A stretch of 64,000 nucleotides of DNA from Diplonema papillatum (Eukaryota > Euglenozoa > Diplonemea > Diplonemida > Diplonemidae), in NCBI GenBank assembly GCA_030068145.1, contig JAPJBO010000206.1, positions 62,001-126,000 on the forward strand, given 5' to 3'. Positions 1-12,125 of the stretch are shown one piece after another. The position numbers were made by a program, and so were the translations under genes. The notes beneath the pieces are model-generated. The model was not told the origin of the DNA and did no database searches. It saw nothing but the letters and a program-made list of their open reading frames with translations. The stretch's first letter is position 1; each line of letters starts with the position of its first letter.

Positions 1-60
1 TTGATGCTAGTATCAAACACGCCTGAATGCGTTGCCGTAGGCAATAGCAGAGAGTGACCT
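1..60 (+). repeat. Remnant of hairpin repeat family A
   Basis: The window opens inside a degenerate copy of a dispersed element. Its best copies carry the 16-base palindrome TTGATGCTAGCATCAA, then a GGCAG...CTGCC hairpin, then ACTAAG and a C-rich tract. Better copies lie near 11802, 25678, 41068 and 42850. Only the palindrome region is recognisable here. Confidence 0.5.
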
Positions 61-467
61 CTCAACCTCGCAGTGTCTCTTTATGTCTTCAGCACTCGGA
101 AAAAAAAATACCGACCCCATTTATTCCGCAGGGAAGAGAAGCTCAACGCAAACGGCCGAGATACGCACACCAACCTTCTGAATCTCACGCTGAGACACGT
201 CACGGGCAATCCCGTCATGAGGTATGTCTTTCCGGTGCCGAAACAAAAAAAAAAAAATACTTTCGCGCTCAGCTTTCAATGCGAGGCTCGACGCTCGTTG
301 AAGAGAAATGAAGAATTTGTCAGGTTAAGATATACGTGCTCTCTGAGCTCTCCCACTGGTTTATCCAAAACACATGCTCAAAGAAATGGACCCCCTTCGA
401 GCCTGAAAAGCTGAATCTAAACGCGCGTTCCCTCCTGGGGGATCGATCCCTTGAACATCAAACGCAG

Positions 468-2667
468 GCACCAGCTGGAGAAGCTTCCTGTCGAAGAGTA
501 CGATTCGATCTTCATTCTGGCCGACGAAGAATACGAGGTCTCCTACCCCCCCGCCCCGTCGTTTTTTGTGTCTTGTTGTTGCTCAACGGCGTCAGCCTCA
601 ACCAATGGCAAAACCGAGCCGGCAGCGAACTTTACCAAGCGAACTTTGATTCTAAAAAGCGCCGTGTTATCGTGCTGGTGGTACGAACTACCACAGCTGC
701 ACAAACTGCGACAGGCGGTGCGGGTTCGTTGAAGATGGCATGCAAGATGCCGGAACTTCACCACCACTTCCTTCGAGGTGGTGTCCAAGGCCTTGATGAG
801 GTACCAGTACTTTCAGTCCCGTAACGGCTCAGCATCCGCTGTCGCAGGGGGTTGAATCACGAGATCGTGATCAAAACATAGTGGAGGGTACCCTATGCCA
901 CCGCATGCATGGTGTTCCAGGCCCCTACAACACCTTGACCCTGTTTCCTACTTCGTCCGGGTACGGATTTCACGGCTCGTGTGCGGGTGCTATTTTGTTC
1001 GGGTATGGATTCCACGGCTATTGCGTGGGTACTATTTTGTTCCGGAGGAAAACGTAAACCACCCCCCGCAGGCCGACATGGAGATTGCCGACGGACGGTC
1101 GCTCACCTCGCTTCTCCTCATCCACGACATCCGGAGCCAAAGGCGCCCTTCTAAAGACGGGGGGTATGTCCCGTTTCCTCCGTATTTGGCGGAATCGCAG
1201 CCGCACCACACCACAGGGGGAGGTCAAACAAATGCTGGTCGCTCAGACTCTTTTTCGGCCATAATCTGGATCGCGCCCGTCCGTTGTTTATGGTCGTCTG
1301 GTCTTGAGGCCGCGACTACCACTCCCCAGTATCGACATACGTACATGACCCACTTGTTACGAAAGTACAAGTGACTTCAAATGTGGCCATGTGGGTATTA
1401 TCATGTGATCTAATCTGATGCCTTCTACCATGTTATGTCACATGCTTTATAGCATGTGCAACGTGGGTCGTATACTCTCGTAGAGTTATATAAATAGATG
1501 GTGTCGGTAATGCGGGAAAAGCAGTCGAATGATCGCTACTCACTATGCAGATTCCGCCGGCGTAACTGGGTTGCCGAAAGCACGAAGTCGCGGGCACCGA
1601 AGGAGGACGGCTCATTCGCTGTAGTGTCGGAGGTGCTTGACCCGCGGACTCGGAGTTTGATCAACATGGCCCGCGTATCCGACTACGTCATGAGCAACGA
1701 GATGGTAAGCGCTGCCCTCGCCATGGTCGCCGAGTGCCGCGACGTGAACTCCATCCTCAAGGAGTTGCTGTCCAACGAAGGCAACGAGATCTACGTGCGC
1801 CCCTGCGAGGACTTCATCCCGCTCAACAAGGAGCTGTCTTTCTGGGAAGTCATGAGCATCGTCCGTTGCCACAACTGCGTGCTGATGGGTGTGTTTTTCT
1901 TGATTCTAGCTCTCCGCTCGCAGAGCGCACCAATTATCTGCGGAAAGGGTGCGGCAAGAAAGGCGAGAAAACGCGAAAAGCAACAGCAGGCTCTCGGGTT
2001 GCCCAGCGAGAAGAGGCTTACCGGGGCGCAGAAAGACGTCTGGGGAATCACTCGGTCAAACTCAAGAGCACCGCTGATTCCAAAAAAAAACCTGACCACC
2101 ACAAGCACGCACTAAGCTGAACTTCACACAAACACACAAAGGTCGAAAGGTCGAAAGTTACCCATCTGTACGCCCATTCGGGATCGTCGGAAACACAACT
2201 GGAAACCCTGGGGGGGCTCATTGGACAGAAATCGGCTTACATCCGTCCACAGCGGCAATCATTGATCTTTATTGTTGTCTTCACCCTAGAGGCGGCAGTG
2301 TCCGAACCTCAGCCCGGTGTCTCTTTTGGCTAGCCAAAAGGAGTAAGTAAGCGAAATAATAGATGTGCAGCTGTGAGTAGAACGAGTGGAAGACAAAGAA
2401 CGGAGATAGCGCGAGGTGCCCAACTGACGGAGATCACCACAAACCCCCCTGCTTTTTTTCCAGCGTCAAACATGCATGAAAGCGATGCAGACAGGACAGC
2501 TTAGACATGGAACTAGGATTTCCCCCCCACCCCGCATTCTGTGGACGTTCATCCTATACAACACAGGCTACCGCTCCGACGACGAACCGGTGCTGAACCC
2601 GATAGACAAGGCGCGCCCCCGGAAGTGGTCGAAAGGCGACAAACTCGTCGTTCTTGCGGAAGACTGA
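468..2667 (+). CDS. CASTOR/POLLUX-like ion channel, C-terminal part (4 exons, 5' end outside window or unseen)
   Basis: Exons 468-537, 1072-1163, 1551-1888 and 2567-2667 join with matching phases (0, 2, 1) at GT-AG borders and give about 199 residues ending in TGA. The first exon has LPVEEYDSIFILADEEYE, the second DGRSLTSLLLIHDIRSQ, the third SEVLDPRTRSLI, VSDYVMSNEMVSAALAMVAE and ELLSNEGNEIYVRP, and the last GYRSDDEP plus RKWSKGDKLVVL. These match in order the regulatory C-terminal region of plant CASTOR/POLLUX/DMI1 channels, known for nuclear-envelope cation transport and calcium oscillation in symbiosis. Its role in this organism is not known. The acceptor of the first visible exon (AG at 466-467) is the least certain border. 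An in-frame TAA at 418-420 shows the exon cannot extend further left, so the pore and N-terminal exons lie outside the window. Family assignment is strong. Confidence 0.85.
2116..2529 (+). repeat. Repeats in the last intron of the channel gene
   Basis: Positions 2116-2200 share a diverged sequence with 59645-59720 (a phrase around 'gggatcgtc.gaaacac'). Positions 2463-2529 hold a decayed copy of hairpin family A, ending in a C-rich tract about 37 bases before the acceptor at 2566. Confidence 0.45.
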
Positions 2668-3584
2668 CGAAGCCTGACTATCCAGTTGGTTCCGACAGCC
2701 TGAGTCCTCCCCCCGCTGGGTGATGGTAGCTGGCTGTGACGAGCTACGAACAGCCGCCTGACAAACCAGGCTCACACCGCTGTCCTGTCTGCAGACACTC
2801 AGGTTCCGCGCTGATGATGGTCCGCCCTATGTGTCCGTGGCTTAAAGGACCGACACATGGCGCAGACGGGACCAGTGCGGGGTTGAGCACACACCCATTC
2901 CAAGCACGTTCTTGCAATCCCCCGCTGGGTGATCAGTCCAAACTACCATGCCAGCGCCGCGGCCTGAGCAGTCCGTGCGCCTCCGACGGACAATGACTCG
3001 CGCCCGGAAGCTTCGGAGAGGGTGTCCAACCCTCCCTGCACTATAGCTCGTCCTCTCCTCTCTCGGAGGCAAAGAACGGCAGCGCACTGCGCGCTTGCCA
3101 CCCACACGCCCGCTTTTTTTTTTTGTTTTATTTACGCCTGCAGTACATACTACTACTGCAGTCTATCGTCACAGATTGCCTACCGACGGTGAAAAAAGCA
3201 CCGGGCTGGCCCCTCGAGGATCTTCGAGAACGCACCTGTTTTGTAGGCAACGTGTATCGAGCAAGCTTTTGCTCTTATGCTCTACGCGACTGTTCCCGCT
3301 GAGTTCGTCTCAGCGCTGTGTGCGTGAGCTTCAGCTTTCGGCTGCTCTATGTGTGCACATGGACAGCTCCGGAATTACGACTTGGTGGCCACTTCAGTGG
3401 CTAACGCAGGCTATCGCCCAGCGATGATTTTATATTCTAACCTCGGTGCACTTGCCGTCGAGGTTTTACCAGCAACCAGAGCCGTCGCCCGAAGACGTTG
3501 TTCCAAAAACTGGTGCAGGCGCTGGGGACACGGGCTCGATTGCGGTAGAAGGAGGGCAGGCGCCCGCAGACTTTTTTTTTTGTT

Positions 3585-4110
3585 TTTTGTTTTTTGTATA
3601 AGCACCTGCTTTGTAGGAAAGGCTTGAGGAAACTGCCAGTTGCGATAGATCAAAGGAGGTAAATGTGCTGTAGCCAACACGAAACACAGGTAAATCTGGG
3701 TTTAGTGGCGGGCGTAAGCGTTTAGGGTAGGCGTAAGCGTTCAACAAAAAAGACCCACTTTGTAGTTGGATTGTTTTCTCCCCCTCTAGCCTCCTTCGAA
3801 ATGAGCACACGGCAGTCCCTCGAGTATTTTTACATAAGCGCCAGGTTGAAAGGAAATGCTCGACGATGCTGCCCGACAAAGAACAGAAGGAATCCCAAGT
3901 GCTGTAACTACCGAACCACGTGTTGAACGGACACCCCTACACGAAAAATCACACAAACACAACAGGTCAAAGTCCTGAGAGAGAAAGCAACACACGGGGT
4001 GTAAGCGAAGAACAAATCAAATTGTGTTTGTATTGTATTTGCCCCTAACATCTATATTTCCTCCCTTCCATTCGGAGTCGAAGCAGCTACGTCGAGTATT
4101 TTTAGCCACA
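3585..4110 (+). repeat. Dispersed repeat family D
   Basis: This block runs from a 'taagcacctgctttgtagg' motif through 'ctagcctccttcgaaatgag' to 'cggagtcgaagcagctacg'. Partial copies occur at 42325-42515, 50330-50705 and 61280-61625. No coding capacity, terminal inverted repeat or target duplication was seen, so its class is unknown. Confidence 0.6.
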
Positions 4111-4919
4111 TGCAATGCGTGAGGAACTGAACCGCCCGAGTAGGACCTTCTGATCATGATCATTTGCCAATTTGCCACCTGAACACGTCCAAGTTTTGGG
4201 TTCAGGGTAGTGCGGTCAACGAAGTTTCTAACTTCGAAGACTGTGCGTGCGAAACGGACCTTGGCACTCGGCTCACATGTAGATCTTGAGACCGTGTCCA
4301 GCGTTTGTGCGAAATAAAGTCGCGTGCAGAGTTTGTTATCTTGGCGTGTGTAAGGAAGTGCGTGGGGGGCTACATGGCCCCTTTTTCTTGAAAATATTCA
4401 CCTACTTCGTACACTCGAGGCCCCCGGTTTCCAAAAATCACCAAAATTGCCACACAACAACACAAGCAGGGCTTACGCTCCACGTGTGGAACGTGTGGAT
4501 TTCCACACGTTAATTCTTTTTGGATTTTGTTCCCCCACGTGTGGATCCACATGTGGATTTTGATTTACTGGTCCACATGCAGGGGAGTCTAGGCCCACTA
4601 GCGGTCAAGGCCGCACAGCCAGGTGTCGCCAAGTCAGTAGCGACACTATTTCTTTTGCCGTCGCACATGAGGGGAAAGGTTTTTTTTTCCCTCGAACCTT
4701 AAGCGCCCACACGTGGACCACACGCATTTTCTCTGAGACCGAAAACGGAGCGTAAGCCCTGTACACCAAAGCCCTGAACAGAAGTCCATCTCTGGGTTTT
4801 AGCCGCGGGCGTAAGCGTTCAACTAAAAAGCGAACTTTCTCGACTAAAGTTCCGCTTAGTTGCAATGTTCTCTCTCCGGCAGCCGGATGCGTATTTTCCT
4901 TTGTTCTGCGCTGAACAAC

Positions 4920-5290
4920 GAAGGTACCAGGGAAAGCCTGCTGCACGGGAGCCAAGCTTCACGTGTTCGGCGGTACTGCAGAACCACGGGCCTACGGGTC
5001 AAGTGGCTACCGATTTCCCAAACTAAAGCATCAAGGCGTGGCGCACCTTGGGGCTTGGCGCTTGCGCTGAACATAAGCTCGTCGAGACGTCAGCCACAGG
5101 GCAGAGCGGACGGGGTTGTGGCACTGGGCTGCCTCCGACTCAAGCCTTGCAAGCTGTGGTTGACCGTCACGTTCCTGGACCCGGAGCGGCCTTTTTCTTT
5201 TTCTTCTTCTTCTTCTGCGCTGAAAGCATCGGATGGAACCATCGACTAGGAGAAGATGCTCGACGGGGCCTTCACGCCTGTTGGTTTCCC
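4920..5290 (+). repeat. Dispersed repeat family F
   Basis: This block contains 'cacgtgttcggcggtactgc', 'ctaaagcatcaaggc' and 'tgaccgtcacgttcctgga', followed by a T/C-rich run. Related copies lie at 62783-63075 in the same orientation and at 43290-43625 inverted. No open frame is conserved among the copies. Confidence 0.6.
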
Positions 5291-8200
5291 AGCGTTTTAG
5301 TACTAACAATCTTGTGGGTTGCCCTTCAATGTATTGTGCAGGCTAAAAAGACGTAGGCAGCGTGTTTTGGTGGTTGATCAGAATTCCTTACCTGAATACA
5401 CACAGGGTATACAAGTGGGAAAACGATCAACCGGCACGCACAAACAAAACGAAGCGCCTGTCTTTTTTGGCGTCGACACCGCAACGCGGCTTCGTCCATG
5501 TAGAAAGGGGCATGCTCGGACTATGGCAGGAGACACGTAAATCCCTGCACCGTCGACAGACGGAATCCGGTTCCGCCTCCGCTACAGAAACGAGTGTAGA
5601 GTGCAGATACCGCCGGCGCGTCACTGCTGCTGTGCGCGCTCGGGTCGGCGCCGCCCAAGCGACGACCTTAAGTCACTCGTTCGTTTGTAACGATTGCTCC
5701 GTTCTGCTTCCAGACTTGCTCCAGAACTAGAACGACACACTATACTAGCACCAACAAACCTTGCGGGGTGCCCTACAGTGCATTGCGGGGGCTAAAAGGA
5801 CGTAGCCACGCTGTTTTGTTTCGATCAGATGTTTTATCCTAAAAATTAAAGACTTGCCCTTCCAGCGCCCGCCGTCCTCCGTCTGTTCCGGCAGTCCGCC
5901 CTCTACTACACGGAGAACTCCAGCATCTCAGAAACAGCAAGACGTGAAGAAACGCGGCGTTGCACTCGCGGTTTCTCACTCTCGGTCCCTTCATCGCCGT
6001 GTGGCTGAAGTTCACTGTGTCTGAGACAACCCGCTGCCATACTTCTCCCTCCCCAGATTAGCCGTGCACGTGCTCTCGTCGCATGGTGTGGTCGGCTGAG
6101 CCGAGCTACGGACAGCCGCCTAACAAACCAGACTCCTGTCTGTAGACACTCAGGTTCCGCGCTGGTGGTGGTCCGCCTTATGTGTCAGGACATGGTATAT
6201 TGTATTGAACACATACCATCACAACGCACACTCTTTGCCCCACAAAAATAAAGAAAAAAGGAAAATGAGAACAAAGCGTTTTTCTTCCGTTTTTGTGCAA
6301 CGCGCAAGTTTCAGTCGAAACGGCTCGTCAACGTCATCGAAGTCCCTCCCTCCCCTGTTTTTTTTTTTTCCATCGCATTTGTCCAGCGAGGCAAGGGGCT
6401 CTCCGCGCTTCAGCCCCCGTCGGGCCAGTGACGTCTTCGAACGTGATGCTTATCCCCTGCGACACGCGATATGCACTACTGTATTGTGACTGTATTGTGA
6501 TCGTGATCCGTGATATGCCGATCACGACATCACTGATACACCCGTATCAGTGCACCCGTGGCCAGGCCACCTCATCGCATCACGCTTGCCCGAAAACGCC
6601 CGATGCGGACGCAGCATGCGCGGTTGCCTGCATTTGTCTCGTGTGGCAGCGGCAACGAGTTCCACTTTCGTGTCCTTGCAAGAGCGCGCGACGGGGCCTC
6701 TTCCAGAGCTGCGAGCGTGCAAAGCAAGGCTTGGTCTCCGAACCCGGCTGTCTTGTTGACGACTACTCCTCGCCACCGCGACCGTGGACGTGCGAGTGAA
6801 CATAAACTGCCCATCATCTTGGGAAAAGGATTGGCTCTGAGGACACATGCGGGATCGTCAGTGCGGGTTGGTAGGTCCGCGCTCAGATTGAAGGTGCTGC
6901 GAGTGGCGCTTTCGGGGTGCTACCCGCGGCTCCCGAATTCTTCCGAACCTTCTTGCAGCTGTTGTGCCTGCAATGAAGTGCCAGCTTGGAACCGTTACGA
7001 GGCATCCCCGCACTCTCGTTCGTGACCGACGGAAGCATTCATGTCGGATGCTTTGCACAGAAGCCCGACGAGTGTCCACTTTCGTGTCCTTGCAAGAGCG
7101 TGACTGGGCCTATTCCAAAGCTGCGCGTGTGCAAATAAAGCAAGCCTTGCTCCCCGAACCCACAACGGCACCGGCTTTCTTGGCGACTACCGTGACCGTG
7201 GACGTGCAAGTGAACATAAAGTGCTGGATTACTCTCCGCCTGTCATCATCTCGCATCCCCGCGCTCTCGTTCGTGACCAACGGAAGCATTCGTATCGGAT
7301 GCTTTTTGCACAGAAGTCCGTCTTCCAACGATCTAAGAATCTTCACCTCTGACGCAGGAGAACGTACGACTCCAGCAGTCCCTATTGATCCCGTGTGTCT
7401 GATCGATTTTTGGGTCCCCACGCGCTTGTTTTTGATCAATGAAGAGATTAGTGCTGAAGACTATCCCTGCCCTTGTGTAACGTGTGCGTGTGTGTATGTG
7501 GGTGTGTCACCAGAAGCGGCGACAATGAAATGAGGCACCGTGCATCAACAAAGGAGGGTCTTTCTCTCTCCCCTTTTTCTCTGTTTTGAAAGCATGCAAG
7601 TTTTGCGGAGAATAGTTGACTAGACCTCTTGAGTTCGCACTGCTCACAATTTCCGGGCTTCCGTGCCTTGGAACAGGACCTGTTTAACAGTGAACACTAC
7701 AAACCAATATACGTGGATAGTGGCTAACTAACGACGCCAAGGGTACCTACCGAGTATAATTACCCCCTTCATCAACGCGCTGCGGATGAAAGATACTCCA
7801 TTGTCAAAGGAACTTTTACAGGCGATATTTTTCACTCTAAAACCACCATCTTTTCTCAAGCCGTCAAGAGCCGTGGCTCAACTATTCTTCCCTCCGCCGT
7901 GAAAGCCTGAACCGATACAGCGTTCGTTTTTTTCTCTCCGAAGAGACCAGCTTCTCACGCCATCATCTTTCAACCGTTTCTCGCTGCCTACACGCACGTA
8001 CTCTTCTCGTGGAAACCAGGCCACCCTGTCTTCTTTCTTTGCTCCGTCTCTGTCGCTCTGTGTGCCGGGCTCTCACATACCGAGGAGCACAACGGAACTG
8101 AGGCTTATGACAAAAGGAGGAAGTGCGGTCGTCAAACGATGTGACTGGTAGTCCTATCTGCGGACACTCAGGTTCCACGCTGAAAGAAGGTCTGCCTAAT

Positions 8201-8632
8201 GGGTCCATACATTCGAGGATCGATCCACGGTACAGATAGCGAGCGCCGAACCACTCCAAGCACGTTCTCACAATCTCCCCATTCCAGTAGGGTACTTCGT
8301 GTACGAGACATGCTCCTCAGCTCGCAGGAGTACTTCCTCGCCCTCTTTTTCCTGTGGTAGGTAGTGATCGCCTGGGGTTTGCAGACGGCAGCCCCGTGTC
8401 CACAGTGATCTGCGGAGTTTGCTTTGCACTCGTTGAGCTCTTTCTCTTCGGCAACCCTAGCATGTCGGTCATTTGGAAAAAAAATGACGCTTGGCCGAGC
8501 ACCATGGCACTGCCCTGAAAATGGGCACATTTTAGAAGCGAATTTTGTGACGTACCCGTGCACCTTTGCTTTTATTTCCGTTAGTAGAGATAGGAGGGAA
8601 CGGACGTGTGCCTAGTGGAGTAAGCGGGGCGG

Positions 8633-9045
8633 ATGAGTGACTGGCGGCATAGGAAGCCCACGGAGGCGGACCTGGAGGAGGTGTACGCGGAGGTCGACGG
8701 GGAGACGATTCCGGACACGCCGGCCGAGGACAGCGGCGACGATGAGGAGGCCGCGCAGAGCGCGGGGGTCCGCCTCAGCGGGACGACGACCACGAGGGGG
8801 TCTGACCGAGCACCCGCCCACGAATCCCGCGGAGAAGGCCAACAGCGACGACACATCGACCGGCGACGAGAACGACTGCACCCGCGCCATGGAGCAGGGA
8901 GCCCGACCTGTACGAAGGCTCGTCGCCGGCGTCGCCGCAAGAGCCGGCGGGCGGCGGAGGACAGCGGGGGCCCGAGTTTTCGGACACGATGGCGACCGCG
9001 CTCGACCTGTCTAGCGGTGCCACTTGCAACTACGGGGGGTCAGGG
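8633..9045 (+). pseudogene. Broken 5' copy of the membrane-protein gene at 9229
   Basis: Starting at an ATG, this copies the first ~55 codons of the downstream gene almost perfectly (MSDWRHRKPTEADLEEVYAE here against MSDLRHRKPTEADREEVYAE there). About 11 bases are missing where the parent has the segment after its ACGACCACGAG, which shifts the frame; more deletions follow and the copy ends near 9045 after the region matching parent residues ~145. The 5' flank is copied too ('gcttttatttccgt' and 'gataggagggaacggacgtg' occur before both starts). This fits a local tandem duplication that later decayed. Confidence 0.85.
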
Positions 9046-9228
9046 AACCCCGCGTGGCAACGTCGCAAATTGAAATTAGACACATTTTACAAGGCATTTT
9101 GGTGACGTACTCACATGTATATTATTACCCGCGCATACCCGTGCGCCTTGCTTTTATTTCCGTGAGTAAACTGGAAGAGTGATAGGAGGGAACGGACGTG
9201 TGTCTGGGTGGGAGAGAGAGCGGGGCGG

Positions 9229-12125
9229 ATGAGCGACTTGCGGCATAGGAAGCCCACGGAGGCGGACCGGGAGGAGGTGTACGCGGAAGTCGACGGGGAG
9301 ACGATTCCGGACACGCCGGCCGAGGACAGCGGCGACGATGAGGAGGCCGCGCAGAGCGCGGGGGTCCGCCTCAGCGGGACGACGACCACGAGGGAGTCGG
9401 TCGAGGGTCTGACCGAGCTCCCGCCCGTGGCGGCCGTCGATTCCGCGGATACGGCCAACAGCGACGACTCGTCCACCAGTGACGAGAACGACTGCACCCG
9501 CGCCATGGGGCAGCCGGCGGCGTCCAGAGAGCCCGACTTGTACGAAGGCTCGCCGCCGACGTCGCCGCAGGAGCCGGCGGGCGGCGGAGGGCCGCTGGGC
9601 GGCGGGAGGCCCGAGTTTTCGGACACGATGGCGACCGCGCTCGACGTGTCGAGCGGCGCCATATGGAACCCGCCGTCCTCGGCCGCGTCGCATTCCAACT
9701 CGCGCGCGCACATCGCCTTCAACGAGCCGTTCGGCCGGTCTTCGCCTGTCCTCGGCCCGCGGAAGAATTCGTCGGCGGATCGCAGCACGATGCGGTCCGT
9801 CACGTACGGCGTCGACGCGACCCGATTCAGCGAAAAACCGGTGGCGAGCTTCAGCCCGGCAGACCGTTCGGGCCCCAGGCACAGGGCCGGGGATGCGACG
9901 CGGGGCGGCGACTTCATGTCGCGCCACCGGCTGCAGGCGTTGGAGCCGCAGTCGCCGAGCAGCTTGGGCAGGGAAGACGAGAGCGAGGACCTGGCGTCGA
10001 CGCTGACCAGCACGATGGTCAAGACGATGGTGGAGAAGTACCCGGCGGTGGAGGAGGCCTTCAAAGCCCTGCGCCCCGTCGGCGTCTGGCTCTCGGCGCA
10101 GTTCGACGTGGTCGCGCCGTACTTCTGGCACGCGTGGCAGTACGTCAAGGCGTTCGTCTCCCGCTGCCCGCTCGAGATCGCGACCGCCCTCACGGGCCTC
10201 GTCCTCTGCTTTTTCGGCGGCGCCTTCGTCACCCTCATCGCCGCCTTCGAAGCCTTCCGGCTGTGCGGCGGGTCCCGGACCATCCTGCACCTGAAAGCCG
10301 TGTACCGCGACTACAAACGCGTGCAGATCGCGAACCGCCGGGAAGCACTCCTCAACCCGGACAAGAAGCAAACCGCCTCCGACTTCCTAGTGCGCGCGAT
10401 GAAGTCGGTTCGAGACCCTGACCGGCTTTCGCAGAGTGTCGCCGGTGTGTATACAGCCATGCTGGGCGTGTTCACGACGCTGCGCCTGCAGTTCGCTCGG
10501 ACGATCACCCTCGGCGTGTCTATCGGGGACATGCTGAAGGGCCCCGTCGTGAAGTACTGCCGATCCGCGCTCGAAAACCTCGTCGACGAAGACTTCCGGA
10601 AGTGGATCCCGACCATCATCGACTGGACGTGCCGCATGCTCGGCGTCTCGGTCGCGTTCTACGCGCAGCGGGTGATGGCCGCGTTCCAGTCGTCCCTCCG
10701 GGGCGGGCTGATGTGCATGGAGGCCACGCTCTCGTGGCTGCGGTCCCACAAGTACATCCCGCTGACGGCGCGCGACAAAAGCGTTGACATGGCCGCCGGG
10801 TACGCCCTCGCCGCCCTTGGGCTGTACTGCCAGCTCCACTGGGGGTATGCCACCACACGAGTTTTCAGCCTTCACAACATAGGGGTATAAACCTTGAGTG
10901 GTCTCGTTCGAACTTTTACTCTTCGGGAACGAAAGGAGGGGACTATCGCAAAATCGATCGGGGGGGGTCGGGAGCAACCCGATCTCGAATCCTTAACTGT
11001 TTCCGCCTCCCTGAGTATCCGGATTGTCCCCTTCCAATCTGTGCTGCAATGGGCACCAGCCCCTGTTTGTGCCCATTGAAATTGTATGCCCAGGCTCGAA
11101 ATCAATTCCGCGGGGCTACAAGGTGCGCCAAACGCGCCAGGCATGGCGCGTTTGCCCAGTACGTCTCTGTAGGTCCTCACCCGAGCTCCGAGACGTACCG
11201 AAGGTGCTCAATACAAGTTTGCGGCATGGCAAACCGTGGCTTTGTCCTATAGGCCACTGTGGCCGACGCCCCTCGCCCCCTGGCGGACACATGGCGGCAC
11301 GGCAAACCATAAAAAATAAGGCCCGAGACCCCCCTTAGGGCAGTGATGTTATCAAACGTTTGACAAACGTGCAAACGTGACGTTTGCCAATCGATGGACC
11401 GGGTCTGTACACAGTACACGACCTTTGATAGCACTTGTGCACATGGCTGCAGGCGGACACGACGAAAATAAGGGAACAAGACATCCTTCTGGTTCTCTTG
11501 GGCGTACACAGGGAGATACAGGGGGCCTTGTGGCTCACAAGCCGAACCCACACTCTGCAGGCGCAGCCAGTGCCTCACTCACGTTTGATACACGTTTGAC
11601 ATGAATTTTGCAAACGCAAACGTTTGTCAAGCGTTCAAACGTTCAACGTTTGTCATGATCACTGGCAGAAGGGACCCCCCCCTCCCCATGCCGGACATTG
11701 TCCGCCAAAGTCTAACTGACACGTTCCCACCAACGGAGTTCTACTCCCTTTCCCCACTTTTCTATTAACGACAACAACCCAACGCAATTCTTCGAAGAAG
11801 ACTTGATGCTAGCATCAAACATGCATGAGAGGCAGACACTACTGCCTAAACACTAAACTAAGATCTCCCCCTCTCTCTCTCTCTCGGAATTGTCAGCGCG
11901 GTAGCGATGACAGCGAGAACACATATAGGTGGGAGGGGAGAGGCCCTGGGACTGCTAAGGCGTGACAACACACACCCTTTGACTTGTTTTATGTGTTCTT
12001 TCTCTCTCTCTCTCTCGCGCACAAACCTTGCATCCGCACCCCACAGGTTCTCGGTCCCGTTCCCGCTATCAATCCTGGTAATGCCGCTCACTCTCTTCGA
12101 GAGTGTGCTGATGATGTTCCTGTAA
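9229..12125 (+). CDS. Conserved multi-pass membrane protein of unknown function (2 exons)
   Basis: Exons 9229-10844 and 12047-12125 join in phase 2 (donor GG|GTATGC, acceptor CCACAG) into 564 residues. Residues 1 to about 265 are acidic then Pro/Gly/Ser-rich and look disordered. From about 275 the protein is conserved in style: a hydrophobic segment near 315-343 (CFFGGAFVTLIAAFEAF), a helical stretch with DPDRLSQSVAGVYTAMLGVF and RLQFARTITLG, an amphipathic segment near 460-480, and hydrophobic segments near 522-564 split by the intron. The last exon supplies SVPFPLSILVMPLTLFESVL and the stop. From memory, uncharacterised membrane proteins of alveolates and stramenopiles share this C-terminal pattern; that is recollection, not a search. 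ATG 9229 is preferred over in-frame GTG 9208. A frameshifted 5' copy lies just upstream. Confidence 0.85.
11341..11664. mobile_element. Small inverted-repeat element rich in CAAACGTTTG, hAT-like ends (tentative)
   Basis: This lies inside the intron of the membrane-protein gene. It begins CAGTGAT and ends ATCACTG, and both ends carry several ACAAACGTTTG-type words in inverted orientation. CAGTG...CACTG ends recall non-autonomous hAT elements. No 8-bp target duplication is visible (CCTTAGGG on the left, GCAGAAGG on the right), so the class is tentative. Confidence 0.4.
11802..11873 (+). repeat. Hairpin repeat family A, well-preserved copy
   Basis: This has the perfect palindrome TTGATGCTAGCATCAA, then ACATGCATGA, a GGCAG...CTGCC hairpin, AAACTAAG and a C/T-rich tract. 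It lies in the intron of the membrane-protein gene, about 175 bases before the acceptor at 12046. Confidence 0.7.

Larger units (their letters stand above)
2668..8632. other. 6-kb gene-free spacer built of dispersed repeats
   Basis: I see no supported exon here. Identifiable pieces are: family B at 2735-2932, 6088-6182 and 8155-8280 (core CAGACACTCAGGTTCCGCGCTG; the long copy ends in CCATTCCAAGCACGTTCTTG); an LSU rRNA scrap on the minus strand at 3252-3313; family D at 3585-4110; family J at 4107-4222 (second copy 54287-54402); small CACGTGTGG palindromes at 4480-4560; family F at 4920-5290; family C at 5306-5445 with a remnant at 5752-5830; and two diverged copies of one sequence at about 6640-6830 and 7080-7250 (both contain GTGTCCTTGCAAGAGCG). 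The stretch 7300-8150 shows nothing I recognise. Confidence 0.6.

Noticed and set aside
1498..2115. 205-codon frame taken as one exon
   Set aside because: Similarity to the channel family stops at 1888, where a phase-1 donor joins correctly to the exon at 2567; the rest is intron.
9111..10371. Two long minus-strand open frames opposite the membrane-protein gene
   Set aside because: They are antisense shadows of a GC-rich exon. The plus-strand frame has hydrophobic segments, a spliced terminal exon and a frameshifted paralogue that confirms it.
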